A stretch of DNA of 34,623 nt from CAZVFX01 sp964626565 (GTDB lineage: Bacteria; Myxococcota_A; UBA9042; CAIXZC01). How positions within the stretch are numbered: the first letter of the stretch is position 1; the number at the start of each line of letters is the position of its first letter. The stretch is from positions 1 through 34,623 of the forward strand of contig CAZVFX010000075.1 of the NCBI GenBank assembly GCA_964626565.1, given 5' to 3'. A model generated the notes under the pieces. It made no database searches. It was not told the origin of the DNA and saw only the letters and a program-made list of their open reading frames with translations. Of the stretch, positions 27,061 through 34,623 are shown piece by piece. Position numbers and translations under genes: made by a program.

Positions 27061-30000
27061 CTAGTCCCATGTGCCATAAGTAGTGTAGGAGCTCCCATAC
27101 GGCCAGACTCTGCCTGCTCCTCCCGAGCAGCCCGATGTCCATCCCCAGCACTGCCCGCTGTTGGGGCTCTGGCACCAGCCATGGCCGGCGCAGTCGCCTG
27201 TGGACAGGTGGCAGTTGCCGTGGGACTGCATGCAGGACAGTTTGGCCTGGCTTGAGTTGTGGGTGCCGGTGGGCACTTCGTTGTACCAGGTCTTGCCCAT
27301 GCCGTTGTGATGGACAAATCCGGTGCAATCGCCGTTTACGCAGCCGGGGGTAGGGGGTGCGCACGAATTGCCGCATTCCCCGCAGTGGCCGGCGTTGTTG
27401 TTCAAATTGGCGCACGAGCCGGTGCAACACGCCTCGCCTCCTCCGCATGGGGCGCCGCAGCCGCCGCAATTGGCAGTGTCGGTCTGCAGGTCGAAGCACT
27501 CTCCTGAGCAGCAGGTTTCGGAGCCGGGGCACTGCTGGCCACACTGTCCACAGTTCTCCTCGTCGTCGGCAACGCTTTTACAGGAGCCGTCGCAGCAATC
27601 TTCCAGAACTCCACAGCCGACAAAACAGTCGCCGCAGTGCTCTTTGCTGGTTACCGGATTCACGCAGTTTCCTCCGCAGCACTCATATCCCACCGGGCAT
27701 TGCAGGCCGCAAAGGCCACAGTGGTTCAGGTCCGCGAACGGATCCACGCATCCGCCCTCGCAGCACAGTTCGCCGACTTCGCACTCGATGAAGCACTCCC
27801 CACAATGAGCCTCGTCCTCACCGGGCGCCACGCATTCTCCGGCGCAGCACAACTCGCCCAGCCCACACTCCACCCCGCACTCGCCGCAGTGGAAGACGTC
27901 GGTTTGCGGATCGGTGCAGGAGCCGTCGCAACAGCTCTCCCCTTCTTCGCACGTGATGCCGCACTGGCCGCAGTGGACTACGCTTTGCTGCACATTGATG
28001 CACACACCGAGGCAGCACTGCTCGTCATCGCCGCATTGGACACCGCAATCGCTGCAATGCGCCTCATCCTGAGTTGTGTCGACGCACTGCCCATCACACA
28101 GCGCCATGCCGGGTATGCAGGTGCACTCGCCATCGATGCAGTCTTGCAGAGCGGAGCAAGTGATGTCGCACTCACCGCAGTGCTGGTCGCTGGTCTGGTT
28201 GTCTACGCAGGCTCCGTCGCACTCGTGCAACCCTCCGGGGCATTCCAGGAGGCAGTCGCCATCTTTACAGATCAGCCCCGGTGCGCAGGAAAGGAAGCAC
28301 TCTCCACAATTCTGTTCGTCGCTGGAGGTGTCAACGCAAGTGCCGTCGCATTCCTCGAGATACCACGGGCAGACCACGTCGCAAGCACCGGAAATACATA
28401 CAAAGCCGGGGGCGCAAACCTCGTTGCAGTCGCCGCAGTTGTCCGGGTCGACGTCGACGTCCACACAGACCCCATCGCACAACTTGAGCGAGCCCACGCA
28501 GGTGGGCACACATTCGCCGGCCTGGCAAACGAAGCCGGGGTCGCACTGCAATCCGCACTCCCCGCAGTTAGCCGGGTCCACGTCGGTGTCCACGCACTTT
28601 CCGGGGCAGACTGTGAGTCCGGAAGGGCACGAGAATGTGCATTCGCCGACCAGACAGAGGAAGTCGGGGGCGCAGACAATGTTGCAGTCGCCGCAGTTCT
28701 CGGGGTCGATAGAAGTGTCGGTGCACTCGCCGTCGCACAGTGCGAGGCCGGCGCCGCAGTATGAGACACAGTCTCCGGCCTGGCAGGCGTCACCCGGGTC
28801 ACACTGATTGCCGCACTCGCCGCAATTGTTGAAATCGTTGGTGAGTTTGACGCAGGCTCCGTCACACACCTCGGTGCCGGGCGGGCACAAGAGACCGCAT
28901 TTCCCACCGGTGCAGACTTCGCCTGTGTCGCAGGGTTTGAAGCACTCACCGCAATGTTTGTGGTCGGATTCGATGTCGACGCATAGCGAGCCGCACGGGG
29001 TGCCCGGAATCGGCTGATGCTTGCAGCCGGACGCGGCGGAGCATGAATCTGCGGTGCACGGGTCTTCATCATTACAGTTCAGCACTCCGGTACCCAGGCA
29101 CCAGCCGCCGGAGCAGTTGTCTCCGGTAGTGCAGGCATTGCCGTCGTTGCACGGCTCGAAGTTGTAGCTGTGCTGGCAACCGAAAAACGGGTCGCAGCCA
29201 TCGGTAGTACACGCGTTTCCATCGTCGCATGACAGGGGTGTTCCCGCGACACATTCTCCATCCGCGCACGTGTCCTGCACAGTGCAGATGTTCCCATCGT
29301 TGCACGGCCCGCTGTTGGGCGTGTGTTCGCACCCTTCGGTGGGCGAGCATGAGTCGTCGGTGCACAGGTTTGCGTCGTTGCAATTGAGGATAGCCCCGGG
29401 GGTGCAGACTCCTGCGACACAGGTGTCGGGTGCGGTGCACAGGTTGCCGTCTTCGCAGGGCAGCCCGTCTACCAGGGACGCGTTTTCGCACGCTCCTGTT
29501 TCCGAGTTGCATTGGGAGACCAGGCACGCCGCGTTGGGACCCTGCGGCGGCGGGCAGTTGATGAGGGTCTCCGTGTCCACCGCACATGTGAAGGGCACGG
29601 TTTGGAGGTTGCAATACAGCGTCCCGTTGCACGGGTCTCCGTCGTCAAACGCCTCGCAATCTTCATCTGCCTGGCACGCGCACCCGGCGGGTACTCCTAC
29701 GCACACAGCCTGTTCGCAGTGGTCGCCCACCGTACAAGGGTCTCCATCGTCGCACTCGCCTCCCGACGGCACGAACATGCATCCGACCTCATCGTCGCAC
29801 TTATCTTCGGTGCACTGGTTGGAATCCGCGCACACAACGGGCTCGCCGTAGCACTGGCCGTTGACACATGAGTCGCCCTGGGTACACACCGAGCCGTCGT
29901 CGCACGCGCCCTCCAGGACTACGTGCGAGCAGCCACCCGCGTCCGGTTCGCAGGCATCGGCCGTGCACGGATTGTCGTCATCGCACGTGCCTTCATCGAC

Positions 30001-30792
30001 CTGCCCGTCGCAGTCGTTGTCCTCGCCATCGCATTCCTCAAATCCGGGTTGGGGCGCAGAGCAGGGGGTCAACCCGTCCGGGGTACAGGTGCGAGTACCG
30101 TCACAAACACCGAATTCGTTTTCGCTCGAGCAATCGGTTTCCAGCCCCAGTTTGACCGCCAGATCGCTGCACGGGCAGACGCCGTCAAGGAACCGGCACT
30201 GTTTCACCGGCCCGGAGGGGCCATCCACCTCTTCGCACGAATAGCCTTCCGGGCAGTCCCCGTGGGCATCGCAGTCGCCGCCGCAGAAGCTGCCGTCCGG
30301 TCCGTATTCCACGCACAGGTCCTGGACGCCCAGTTCCGGCGAGGCGCAATCTTCATGGCCCGTACAGGGCAGGCACAGGTGAGCGAAATCAGGGAGGCAG
30401 AGGTAGACGGCATCGGGGCCGCCATCCGCGACATGGCTGCAGGTCCAGCCGGAAGGGCACTCTTCCACACATGTGACAGTGCAGACGGTACCGCCGAAGT
30501 TCTGCACGCACCAGCCCGACAGGCAGTCGCTGTTGTCATCGCAGGGGTGTCCGAAACCGCCACTGTCTTCCACATCTTCGGGCGTCCATTCGTAGACGTC
30601 CGCCGGTGCGGGCAACTCCTCGACAATTTCCGGGAGCACTGTTTCCACAGTCCCGCCGGGGTCGGTGGTCACCTCAACCTTGCCCGTGTCGGCAAAGCCG
30701 TCCCCGGACTTTTCGATGGAATCCCCACCAGTGCCGCACGCGGAAAGGAGCAGTGCCGCTCCGGCAATAACAACGGAATTCAAGAATCGCAT
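27061..30792 (-). CDS. Giant cysteine-rich lipoprotein: CTDC plus Stig1-type repeats
   Basis: A 1243-residue predicted surface lipoprotein (signal MRFLNSVVIAGAALLLSAC, Cys19; AGGAGG just before the ATG). An acidic linker spans about 20-80. A cysteine-rich lead-in (about 80-250) ends in the MopE-like motif EECDGEDNDCDGQVDEG. CTDC-type repeats cover about 265-595, and 16 Stig1-type units of the form CxGxCVDxxxDxxNCGxCGxxC cover about 598-1155. The C-terminal about 85 residues form a separate Gly/Ser/Trp-rich module (HHNGMGKTWYNEVP) without such repeats. The protein has well over 120 cysteines, so folding needs a strong disulfide system in the periplasm. Asp-rich motifs suggest metal, probably calcium, binding. 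Function is unknown; a rigid surface or matrix protein is a fair guess. The open frames on the opposite strand here come from codon periodicity. Confidence 0.82.
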   Translation of the reverse strand: MRFLNSVVIAGAALLLSACGTGGDSIEKSGDGFADTGKVEVTTDPGGTVETVLPEIVEELPAPADVYEWTPEDVEDSGGFGHPCDDNSDCLSGWCVQNFGGTVCTVTCVEECPSGWTCSHVADGGPDAVYLCLPDFAHLCLPCTGHEDCASPELGVQDLCVEYGPDGSFCGGDCDAHGDCPEGYSCEEVDGPSGPVKQCRFLDGVCPCSDLAVKLGLETDCSSENEFGVCDGTRTCTPDGLTPCSAPQPGFEECDGEDNDCDGQVDEGTCDDDNPCTADACEPDAGGCSHVVLEGACDDGSVCTQGDSCVNGQCYGEPVVCADSNQCTEDKCDDEVGCMFVPSGGECDDGDPCTVGDHCEQAVCVGVPAGCACQADEDCEAFDDGDPCNGTLYCNLQTVPFTCAVDTETLINCPPPQGPNAACLVSQCNSETGACENASLVDGLPCEDGNLCTAPDTCVAGVCTPGAILNCNDANLCTDDSCSPTEGCEHTPNSGPCNDGNICTVQDTCADGECVAGTPLSCDDGNACTTDGCDPFFGCQHSYNFEPCNDGNACTTGDNCSGGWCLGTGVLNCNDEDPCTADSCSAASGCKHQPIPGTPCGSLCVDIESDHKHCGECFKPCDTGEVCTGGKCGLLCPPGTEVCDGACVKLTNDFNNCGECGNQCDPGDACQAGDCVSYCGAGLALCDGECTDTSIDPENCGDCNIVCAPDFLCLVGECTFSCPSGLTVCPGKCVDTDVDPANCGECGLQCDPGFVCQAGECVPTCVGSLKLCDGVCVDVDVDPDNCGDCNEVCAPGFVCISGACDVVCPWYLEECDGTCVDTSSDEQNCGECFLSCAPGLICKDGDCLLECPGGLHECDGACVDNQTSDQHCGECDITCSALQDCIDGECTCIPGMALCDGQCVDTTQDEAHCSDCGVQCGDDEQCCLGVCINVQQSVVHCGQCGITCEEGESCCDGSCTDPQTDVFHCGECGVECGLGELCCAGECVAPGEDEAHCGECFIECEVGELCCEGGCVDPFADLNHCGLCGLQCPVGYECCGGNCVNPVTSKEHCGDCFVGCGVLEDCCDGSCKSVADDEENCGQCGQQCPGSETCCSGECFDLQTDTANCGGCGAPCGGGEACCTGSCANLNNNAGHCGECGNSCAPPTPGCVNGDCTGFVHHNGMGKTWYNEVPTGTHNSSQAKLSCMQSHGNCHLSTGDCAGHGWCQSPNSGQCWGWTSGCSGGAGRVWPYGSSYTTYGTWD
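27328..28996 (-). repeat. Coding repeats: 16-unit Stig1-type array in two period classes
   Basis: Seven N-terminal units are about 43 residues (129 bp) long with eight cysteines each (28102-28996). The next nine are mostly 28 residues (84 bp) and end in a CC pair (27328-28101). Examples of short units are DGSCTDPQTDVFHCGECG and EGGCVDPFADLNHCGLCG. Confidence 0.85.
29010..29990 (-). repeat. Coding repeats: CTDC-type array
   Basis: Tandem CxDxNxCTxDxC units in the N-terminal half of the 27061-30792 lipoprotein, interrupted near 29480-29680 by a non-repeat cysteine section. It is the same repeat family as in the 20610-23066 gene. Confidence 0.75.
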
Positions 30793-30820
30793 GTTTCCTC
30801 CTCAAACGTCGCTATCCTAG

Positions 30821-30850
30821 ATGATACAGGCATGCGTGTGTGTGCAGCAA
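30821..30850 (-). promoter_or_regulatory. Candidate promoter for the Stig1-repeat lipoprotein gene
   Basis: On the minus strand: TTGCTG (30845-30850), 18 bp, TATCAT (30821-30826, 5 of 6), about 28 bp before the ATG at 30792. Confidence 0.35.
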
Positions 30851-30882
30851 CCGGAAAGTGTCCGTCGAATTTGAAGTATGCG

Positions 30883-30896
30883 CGGGGCTTGCCCCG
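30883..30896. other. GC-rich hairpin in the divergent intergenic region
   Basis: CGGGGCTTGCCCCG is a perfect palindrome followed on the plus strand by a T-rich stretch (GATTGTTGGTTTTG). It lies in the 270-bp gap 30793-31062, between the two divergent promoters. It could insulate them or bind a protein. No gene was seen in this gap. Confidence 0.3.
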
Positions 30897-30927
30897 GATT
30901 GTTGGTTTTGCACACATTACTTCCGCC

Positions 30928-30956
30928 TTGACATTGCGGTTGTCCAGTCGTAGATT
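30928..30956 (+). promoter_or_regulatory. Candidate sigma70 promoter for the HTH-receiver gene
   Basis: A perfect TTGACA (30928-30933), 17 bp, then TAGATT (30951-30956, 4 of 6). It implies a leader of about 100 nt before the ATG at 31063. Confidence 0.5.
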
Positions 30957-31062
30957 GGGCTCGAGTAGCGTGTGCCAATTCAGTGTCTAAGTTGTTTAGT
31001 TCCAGCCGGGCGTCGCAACAGCGTGGGGGACGACGTCTGAGTATGATCGAGGGGAGGGGGAG

Positions 31063-31635
31063 ATGGGTCAAAAAAAGGATTTTAAAGACAAGGAAGTGTT
31101 TACGACGTACGACGCGGCACGCATCTGCAACGCGAACATAGCGTCCATCAAGAATTGGATTGCCAAAGGTCTGCTGAGGGCATTTAGAACTCCTGGCGGG
31201 CATTACCGAATCAAGCGTCGCGACCTGGAATTATTTGTACAGAAATATAACATGCCTTATCCCTTTGCGGACAAGGCGCAGAAGAGGGTCTACTCTCTTG
31301 ATGCGGACGCGAAGTCGGAGAAGGCGCTTAAAACCGCGGCTGCCGGACACATCTTCAACGGTTTCTCCGACCCTCTCAGCGCGGCTCTTCACATCGGATT
31401 GGAGCGGCCCGACGTACTTTTCCTGGACTACAATTCCAAGGCTTTTGACGGCCCCGGTTTCCTTGAGATGCTGCTGGCTCATGCAGAGACGAGAAACATC
31501 CAGGTGGTGTTGTACACTGCCGGTCTTTCGGGTCAAGAAGCGATGGATCTGAGAAAGAAGCACAATATTGAAGATATCGTGGACAAGAAGAAGGGCAAGG
31601 CGGGAGCTATCGAGGCACTCGCCAGACTTGCCTGA
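31063..31635 (+). CDS. Regulator: excisionase/MerR-type HTH plus receiver domain
   Basis: A 190-residue cytosolic protein. GGAGGGGG lies just before the ATG. Residues about 11-62 are a winged HTH of the excisionase/BldC/MerR N-terminal type (EVFTTYDAARICNANIASIKNW..., with RTPGGHYRI as the wing). Residues about 74-190 look like a response-regulator receiver: acidic pair in SLDADA (Asp80, Asp82), phosphoacceptor candidate Asp122 in VLFLDYN, Thr152 in VVLYTAG, and lysines at 175-177 in the place of the conserved Lys. The order is reversed compared with most response regulators, which have the receiver first. No histidine kinase gene is adjacent, so its partner is an orphan kinase or none. It is 38 bp upstream of the DUF3160 gene and may be co-transcribed with it. 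Confidence 0.85.
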   Translation: MGQKKDFKDKEVFTTYDAARICNANIASIKNWIAKGLLRAFRTPGGHYRIKRRDLELFVQKYNMPYPFADKAQKRVYSLDADAKSEKALKTAAAGHIFNGFSDPLSAALHIGLERPDVLFLDYNSKAFDGPGFLEMLLAHAETRNIQVVLYTAGLSGQEAMDLRKKHNIEDIVDKKKGKAGAIEALARLA

Positions 31636-31650
31636 GGCCCACTCCGGGCC
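31636..31650 (+). other. Small hairpin between regulator and DUF3160 gene
   Basis: GGCCC-ACTCC-GGGCC, a 5-bp stem directly after the regulator's stop codon and 23 bp before the next ATG. There is no T-run. It might slow transcription between the two genes, but it is short. Confidence 0.25.
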
Positions 31651-31673
31651 GGGTCATGACGGAGGTTCGGCCC

Positions 31674-34623
31674 ATGTCACCTGCACCATTGTTAGCTTTG
31701 CTCTCCATTCTCTCTTTCGCGGCCGGAGATCCGGGTGCTAAACCGGCAGCAACCGAGTTGCACAATGCTGCCGTTCCGGAAGGCGGGTGTCTTGCCGAGC
31801 TCCGGCGGTTGCAGCCGGGGACAAGCCCACGCTTCTCTCCGGACGGGGGGACTCTGGTTTATTCCCGCGGCCCTGAGGATGGCCACCAGCTTTTCCTCTA
31901 TGATCTGGCGACCGGGAAGGAGCGCCGCTTGACCAAGGATGGGCACGATAATATGGACCCCGGCTTTCTCGGGAGCGGTGCGGAGGTTGTCTTCTCCAGC
32001 AACCGCGCCGGGACGTATGACATCTGGGCGCTGGAAACCTCGGCGGGAAGCGAGGCCCGGCAGCTTACCGATTTGCAGGGTGATGAGGTACGCCCCACCG
32101 CCAGCCGTATCCCATTTCGAATGATGGGGCTGGTCCCCGAGTCCTGTGGTGGTCCGTATGCCCGACAGGTTAAGGAATATAGGAAGATTCTGTTCGAGCA
32201 TCGCCATGGCACCAAGACATCGGTGCGGTGGGTCGGGTCTGCAGGCGCTCCGTCAGGGCCGGTGCGCAATGATTGCCGGTCTCCCGAGTGGTCCCCCAAC
32301 GGTCTCACCGCACTCATGGACTGCGGGGGCCGGCTGACTCAATACGACGGGGAGATTCTGTCGGTGGGCGACGCGCTGGGTGAGTGGCACCGGGGGGTGG
32401 ATGCGGGGGAATATCCGCCCATGGAAAAGCTGCCCGACGCCTGGGCGGTATTCGAGAACAAGGGGAAGACGGAAAACCCGGCTGCCACGAGGGTGCCACG
32501 GCGGTACATCCAGTATGCCCGCACCCTGTTTCAGTCTGATCCACACGGGCTGGAGAGACCCCGGCTGTCCCTCAACGGGGTGGTGATCCTGGGCCTCGCA
32601 GCTCCGTCCGGGGACGGGCTGCACCCGGTGAAGTCGCTGGACATCGCGCGTTCGGAAAAGAAAGGGAGTGATTTCGGCCTTGGGGCCAGCTCACCTCCCG
32701 CCTGGTCTCCCCGGGGCAACCTGATCGCCTTTTCCAGGAAAGAGGAGGGCAAGGAGTGGATCTTCACGGCCGAAACCCACTGCCCGTTGCAGGAGGCAGT
32801 CAACCTGCCCGATTTCCCCGAATTGTGGTACGGCGGGCTCAGTTCCCGGCTGGTGGCAAACGGTTTCGTTGCCGCAAAGTCCGAGGAGAAGGAGTTCTTC
32901 CACATATACGAGAAGTTGCGCTACCGACGCCGGGGGATCCTGGTCACTCCCGACTCCGTCCTCCAGGTTTTCTCAGACGTTTTTGCCCGCACTTTGCAGC
33001 GCCGGGAAAAGGAGAAGTTTGACGAATTGAACGCGTTCTGCCGTTCAGGATATGACTGGGCGCTGGAGGGGTTGAAGAAGAAACCGAAGGACAAGACGTT
33101 AAAGTATCTGGCCACCCTGTTTGCTGTTCCCATGATCCTCCTGGAAGCCGGGAAGGAGGATTTCGAAGTACTTGACGACATGTACTACGATGAGCCCGAA
33201 GAGCCGGCGGCCAAGGTGGTGACTTTTGATGATCGGGTTGCTGCGGCTGCGGCCCGGTTGCCCGGTTCGGTGCGCAGCGAAGTAGCGGTGGGGCTGGGGT
33301 GGGTTAAAGGACGGTCGTTGGTCACGGTGGCCAGGGGGGAGATCGGCAATCCATCGGAATTTGTTGTTGAGTTCTCTCTCACCAAACCCCGGGGCCACTA
33401 CGAGGCCCCCGGTTACTCGGCGTACTTTCAGGCGATGATGTGGTTGGCCCTTGTTCCCTTTCCCCTCGACCGTTCCGGTCTCCGGGCCGCACTCGCGCTC
33501 AAGGCCGACGAGAACGCATGGAAGGGGTATCGGGCGCTGGATGAGTTGGTGGGCGCCATGGCCGGGCCGCCCGCGGTACCCGGGCTCCTGGACGTTCTTG
33601 CGGTTGCGGAGAAGTCTCCCCGACTGGTGAAAAAGGGCAGCCGCAAGGAGATTCGACGGGCGGTGGCGAGGGAGTTTGGTGCGGTGAAGGTGAGGAGTGC
33701 AGGCGCGGCCTTCGGAAAAACCGGCGTGCTGGCCTTTCCTTTCCCCCAGCGTTTGGGCCCGGACGTGGAAGCGATAAAATCGCTTACCCACCCGGACGTT
33801 CCCATGCGGGGCTTGCCGTCTGCTATCGACCTGTTTGTAGTGCTGGGCAACGTGGCAGCGGCGGAGGAAAGCAGTCCGCCCGAAGGTGAACTGTGGAAAG
33901 CGGGTGACTACCGGCAGGCGGTGGATGAAGTAGCCGCCGATTTTGCCGGTCGCACCGGGTTCTGGACGGCGAATGTGTACAACCTGTGGGTGGAGACCTT
34001 GCGCCTGCTTGCCGACGGTTCCAGCATCAGGGGCGACTTCCTGCCGCGCTTTCTCCTTTCAAAACCCTACTCTCATCGTTTGCTGATGTCCGCACTGGCC
34101 GGCTACACGCAGTTGAAACACCACCTGGTGCTCTACTCGTTCCAGAACATGGGAGTGGAGTGCGACAGCGCCGAGGTTCTCGCCTTGCTCTACGAGGTAC
34201 CGGTGCCTGAACTGCCGCCGGCCTATGTGGAACCCCACCCCGAATTCTATCTGGGCCTGGCCGAACTCGCCCGCAGGGCGCACGCCATGTTTGGCGGTAG
34301 CAAGGACGCCGTGGAAGGTGACGCCGGCCCCGATGATGCATGGGTGAACGACATGCGCGATTTTGTCCGGGCCGCGGGGGAGCCGCTGGAGTCGTTGGCC
34401 GCAACCTGCGAACGACTGGCGGTTTTGTCGGTCAAGGAGCTGGCCGGTCTTCCGCTTACCGATGACGAGAGCCGGTTCTGTCGCTACTTCGGCGGGTTGC
34501 TGGAGTCCTATACCCTCGATTTTGAATTCAAAGACAACTCCAACGTGGTGGGTGCGGATCAGGGACGGATGGAGAGGGGAATCGCACTAGTCACCGATAT
34601 CTACACAAACCACCAAAGAGGCC
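31674..34623 (+). CDS. PD40-propeller/DUF3160 exported protein (3' end cut)
   Basis: An open frame of more than 980 codons running off the window edge. The ATG at 31674 is preferred over an in-frame ATG at 31656 because GGAGG lies eight bases upstream and the signal-like MSPAPLLALLSILSFAAG starts there. Residues about 45-390 contain TolB/PD40-like propeller pieces (PRFSPDGGTLVYSRG, DIWALET, PAWSPRGNLIAFSRK). From about residue 420 the sequence is DUF3160-like: GILVTPDSVLQVFSDVFAR, later PPAYVEPHPEFYLGLAEL, and ALVTDIYTN near the cut end, all of which match recurrent positions of that family. DUF3160 proteins are exported and have no established biochemical role. The gene probably ends shortly after the window. 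The bases around the end are in frame with no sign of disruption. Confidence 0.85.
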   Translation, partial: MSPAPLLALLSILSFAAGDPGAKPAATELHNAAVPEGGCLAELRRLQPGTSPRFSPDGGTLVYSRGPEDGHQLFLYDLATGKERRLTKDGHDNMDPGFLGSGAEVVFSSNRAGTYDIWALETSAGSEARQLTDLQGDEVRPTASRIPFRMMGLVPESCGGPYARQVKEYRKILFEHRHGTKTSVRWVGSAGAPSGPVRNDCRSPEWSPNGLTALMDCGGRLTQYDGEILSVGDALGEWHRGVDAGEYPPMEKLPDAWAVFENKGKTENPAATRVPRRYIQYARTLFQSDPHGLERPRLSLNGVVILGLAAPSGDGLHPVKSLDIARSEKKGSDFGLGASSPPAWSPRGNLIAFSRKEEGKEWIFTAETHCPLQEAVNLPDFPELWYGGLSSRLVANGFVAAKSEEKEFFHIYEKLRYRRRGILVTPDSVLQVFSDVFARTLQRREKEKFDELNAFCRSGYDWALEGLKKKPKDKTLKYLATLFAVPMILLEAGKEDFEVLDDMYYDEPEEPAAKVVTFDDRVAAAAARLPGSVRSEVAVGLGWVKGRSLVTVARGEIGNPSEFVVEFSLTKPRGHYEAPGYSAYFQAMMWLALVPFPLDRSGLRAALALKADENAWKGYRALDELVGAMAGPPAVPGLLDVLAVAEKSPRLVKKGSRKEIRRAVAREFGAVKVRSAGAAFGKTGVLAFPFPQRLGPDVEAIKSLTHPDVPMRGLPSAIDLFVVLGNVAAAEESSPPEGELWKAGDYRQAVDEVAADFAGRTGFWTANVYNLWVETLRLLADGSSIRGDFLPRFLLSKPYSHRLLMSALAGYTQLKHHLVLYSFQNMGVECDSAEVLALLYEVPVPELPPAYVEPHPEFYLGLAELARRAHAMFGGSKDAVEGDAGPDDAWVNDMRDFVRAAGEPLESLAATCERLAVLSVKELAGLPLTDDESRFCRYFGGLLESYTLDFEFKDNSNVVGADQGRMERGIALVTDIYTNHQRG

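Noticed and set aside
27637..28764. 375-codon plus-strand open frame
   Set aside because: Antisense shadow of the Stig1 repeat array.
27328..29990. Regular repeats suggesting a CRISPR array
   Set aside because: The repeats are degenerate, keep the reading frame, encode cysteine motifs and have no unique spacers or cas genes.
29923..30990. 355-codon plus-strand open frame reaching the intergenic region
   Set aside because: Mostly antisense to the N-terminal half of the cysteine-rich lipoprotein; the part in the intergenic gap has no start or RBS of its own.
30817..31203. 128-codon minus-strand open frame in the 30.8-31.2 kb gap
   Set aside because: Overlaps the start of the HTH-receiver gene and both candidate promoters; no RBS or motif.

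Overview
The window looks like chromosomal DNA from a GC-rich Gram-negative of the Myxococcota / deltaproteobacterial type. Evidence for this is the density of lipoproteins and exported proteins, including large cysteine-rich ones built from Dictyostelium-type CTDC and Stig1-type repeats, plus an IgGFc-binding-domain lipoprotein, a TIGR02266-like PilZ protein and a DUF3160 protein. The lineage is an inference from gene content. No tRNA, rRNA, CRISPR array, insertion sequence, prophage or integrase was seen, and codon use is uniform. Coding density is high: no gene-free stretch exceeds 300 bp, the longest being 30793-31062.

Layout. 1-72 may be the end of an upstream gene. 149-5930 (+) is a probable four-gene operon: an IgGFc-domain lipoprotein, an ArsA/Get3-like ATPase, and a paired M16 peptidase (one active subunit, one that has lost the zinc site). 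5904-7352 (-) is a membrane-anchored protein with a likely papain-like catalytic triad. 7517-9472 (-) is acetoacetyl-CoA synthetase. 9641-11985 (+) encodes an M36-like metallopeptidase split in two: an exported propeptide-only protein and a lipoprotein catalytic chain. 12054-17387 (+) pairs a 1277-residue AsmA-like protein carrying a C-terminal GT51 peptidoglycan glycosyltransferase with an AI-2E/PerM-family membrane protein that has an extra soluble insert. 17380-19251 (-) is a lipoprotein with an ExbD/TolR-like domain. 19385-20587 (+) is ornithine aminotransferase. 20610-23066 (-) and 27061-30792 (-) are the two giant cysteine-rich lipoproteins. Between them lie a small lipoprotein (23182-23820 +), a PilZ protein (23838-24233 -) and an exported GH31 glycosidase (24424-27054 +). 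31063-31635 (+) is an HTH plus receiver regulator, and 31674 to the window end (+) is a PD40-propeller/DUF3160 protein cut by the window edge.

How it fits together. Most of the region serves the cell envelope and surface: lipoproteins displayed outside, exported peptidases and a glycosidase, and an envelope-building module (AsmA-GT51 plus PerM). The most novel-looking parts are the AsmA-GT51 fusion with its PerM neighbour, and the split M36 propeptide/peptidase pair. Only two genes (acetoacetyl-CoA synthetase and ornithine aminotransferase) are ordinary metabolic enzymes. All five convergent gene pairs end within 22 bp of each other or overlap.
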